DNA of 34,262 bases from assembly GCA_964522505.1 (NCBI GenBank), contig CAZFWJ010000040.1:1-34262 (forward strand), written 5' to 3'. This DNA comes from GYS-P2D sp964522505 (GTDB taxonomy: Bacteria; Bacteroidota; Bacteroidia; Chitinophagales; Saprospiraceae). A program made the translations under genes and the position numbers. This document shows positions 33,463 through 34,262 of the stretch, piece by piece. Each line of letters opens with the position of its first letter. The stretch's first letter is position 1. The notes beneath the pieces were generated by a model that saw nothing but the letters and a program-made list of their open reading frames with translations, was not told where the DNA came from and searched no databases.

Positions 33463-33990
33463 TCAACTGTTTTTGTTGGGGGCAATTGTGATTTTTATGA
33501 ATTGGCTTTCATCTTCACTTAGGTAAGTTTTTGATGTAATCTGAATTCTGTCTTGATCGATACCAAATCCTTCAATCATAGTATAAATATCGCCTGTGAG
33601 GCCTTGGGCATACTGATCATTAGCTAGTGTGATATGGATGTCAGAGTCTTCGCTTTGCTCTGCTAGTACCGAGATGTATCTAATATGCTCTATTGCTGCT
33701 TCGCTCAATCCTTCTGCGTCATAGTCAACCTTGATAAATCTGGTGTTGATTAACTCTGAGGTCTTGGCCACAGCTTTACTTACAAGTTCTTCATGACTTG
33801 CGGTAGAAGAGAAGTAATCTTCTGATATGTTGTAACTCTGAATGATTTCTCCAGCTGGAGTCATGGTGACTAATTTGGCCTCCCCTTGTACTAAGATGAT
33901 GTCATGAGACAAGGTTTCTGTGTGACTTAAGGTTGGAGTAATAGGGTTCAGGCTGACTAAGTTTAATAATGCGATTAATAGGTAGTTCAT
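33463..33990 (-). CDS. Secreted protein of unknown family, paralogue of 30540-31076
   Basis: A 175-residue protein with a short signal-peptide-like start (MNYLLIALLNLVSLNPIT). Layout matches the 178-residue protein on the other side of the REP island: N-terminal strands (DIILVQGEAKLVTMTPAGEI), the shared block EDYFSSTASHEELV, a helical part, then strand-helix-strand elements (SDIHITLAND, MIEGFGIDQDRIQITSK, ESQFIKITIA) reminiscent of a diverged OmpA-C fold. Identity to the paralogue is low but spread along the length. It has its own terminator. Export is likely; function unknown. Confidence 0.72.
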   Translation of the reverse strand: MNYLLIALLNLVSLNPITPTLSHTETLSHDIILVQGEAKLVTMTPAGEIIQSYNISEDYFSSTASHEELVSKAVAKTSELINTRFIKVDYDAEGLSEAAIEHIRYISVLAEQSEDSDIHITLANDQYAQGLTGDIYTMIEGFGIDQDRIQITSKTYLSEDESQFIKITIAPNKNS

Positions 33991-34208
33991 GAGTGTGTAG
34001 TTTTAATTATTATACCTAATAACCATAGAAAATCAATGAAATGTCTAGTTCCGATATGATTTCGGATAAAATTTTGGGTATGCCTGTAGAGTTGAGAACG
34101 GACGAGATAGGTGTATACCCTAAGTATTTGAATCTAGCATTCACCTGCCTGAATTCCAATCTTTCGTTTCGAATAACTCAGAAATAATAAAAATCGGACT
34201 TTTGTCCT

Positions 34209-34262
34209 ATGACATTGAACTATAAAGTCTTTGGGAGTGGGGAGCCTGTGATCATCTTGCAT
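34209..34262 (+). CDS. Alpha/beta hydrolase, N-terminal 18 codons only
   Basis: The reading frame from ATG 34209 runs to the window edge as MTLNYKVFGSGEPVIILH. The YKVFGSGEPVIILH pattern, ending at the strand before the oxyanion HG motif, is the usual start of esterase/lipase-type alpha/beta hydrolases such as the YbfF group. The rest lies outside, so the catalytic residues cannot be seen. The 218-bp gap before it shows no clear promoter match. Confidence 0.7.
   Translation, partial: MTLNYKVFGSGEPVIILH

Overview
The window is about 34 kb of a Bacteroidota chromosome, probably from the Saprospiria/Cytophagia side, though lineage is inferred from gene content only. Supporting signs are two proteins with type IX secretion (T9SS) C-terminal sorting domains, a thrombospondin-type-3/CDDGD repeat adhesin, a TPR-PD40-OmpA envelope protein, a DUF1501/DUF1800 pair, a Bacteroidota-type mevalonate kinase, and promoters of the TTG-N21-TAnnTTTG type in place of the E. 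coli -35/-10. Ribosome binding sites are weak throughout and several genes start with TTG or GTG, so some starts are uncertain.

Layout. (1) 1-5.5 kb: the 5' part of a secreted calcium-binding repeat protein runs off the left edge; then a secreted M24 peptidase and an orphan ECF sigma factor on the minus strand, and a two-gene plus-strand unit of small secreted proteins, one with a T9SS tail. (2) 5.5-9.3 kb: an ECF sigma factor, a membrane anti-sigma-like protein with HEAT repeats and two DUF4097 surface-type proteins form one minus-strand operon, bracketed by two copies of an intergenic repeat; tRNA-Asn with its own promoter and terminator follows. (3) 9.4-25 kb: mostly housekeeping genes: a HAD phosphatase, nadE, a DUF1295 membrane protein, ftsH, rsfS, birA, cinA, a 2-oxoacid dehydrogenase E2, the OmpA-type protein, a mevalonate kinase-like gene, galE, cysQ, a family 2 glycosyltransferase and a rhodanese lipoprotein. 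(4) 25-30.3 kb: a three-gene minus-strand operon (discoidin-like T9SS protein, DUF1800, DUF1501), then nadA. (5) 30.5-34 kb: an accessory island with a REP-associated tyrosine transposase (RAYT) between inverted REP hairpins, further REP copies, and a decayed MORN/YwqK-like lipoprotein gene carrying a ~280 bp insertion. Two diverged secreted paralogues of unknown function flank the island. The window ends in the first 18 codons of an alpha/beta hydrolase.

How it works together. The core genes cover cofactor supply (nadA, nadE, birA, E2), membrane quality control (ftsH), translation control under starvation (rsfS), salvage and repair (cinA, cysQ) and envelope sugars (galE, glycosyltransferase). 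The accessory genes are mostly secreted or surface proteins, two sets of them next to ECF sigma factors. No complete novel defence or biosynthetic system is evident. The least explained parts are the REP/RAYT island with its flanking paralogues, the composite intergenic repeat, and the sigma/HEAT anti-sigma/DUF4097 operon.
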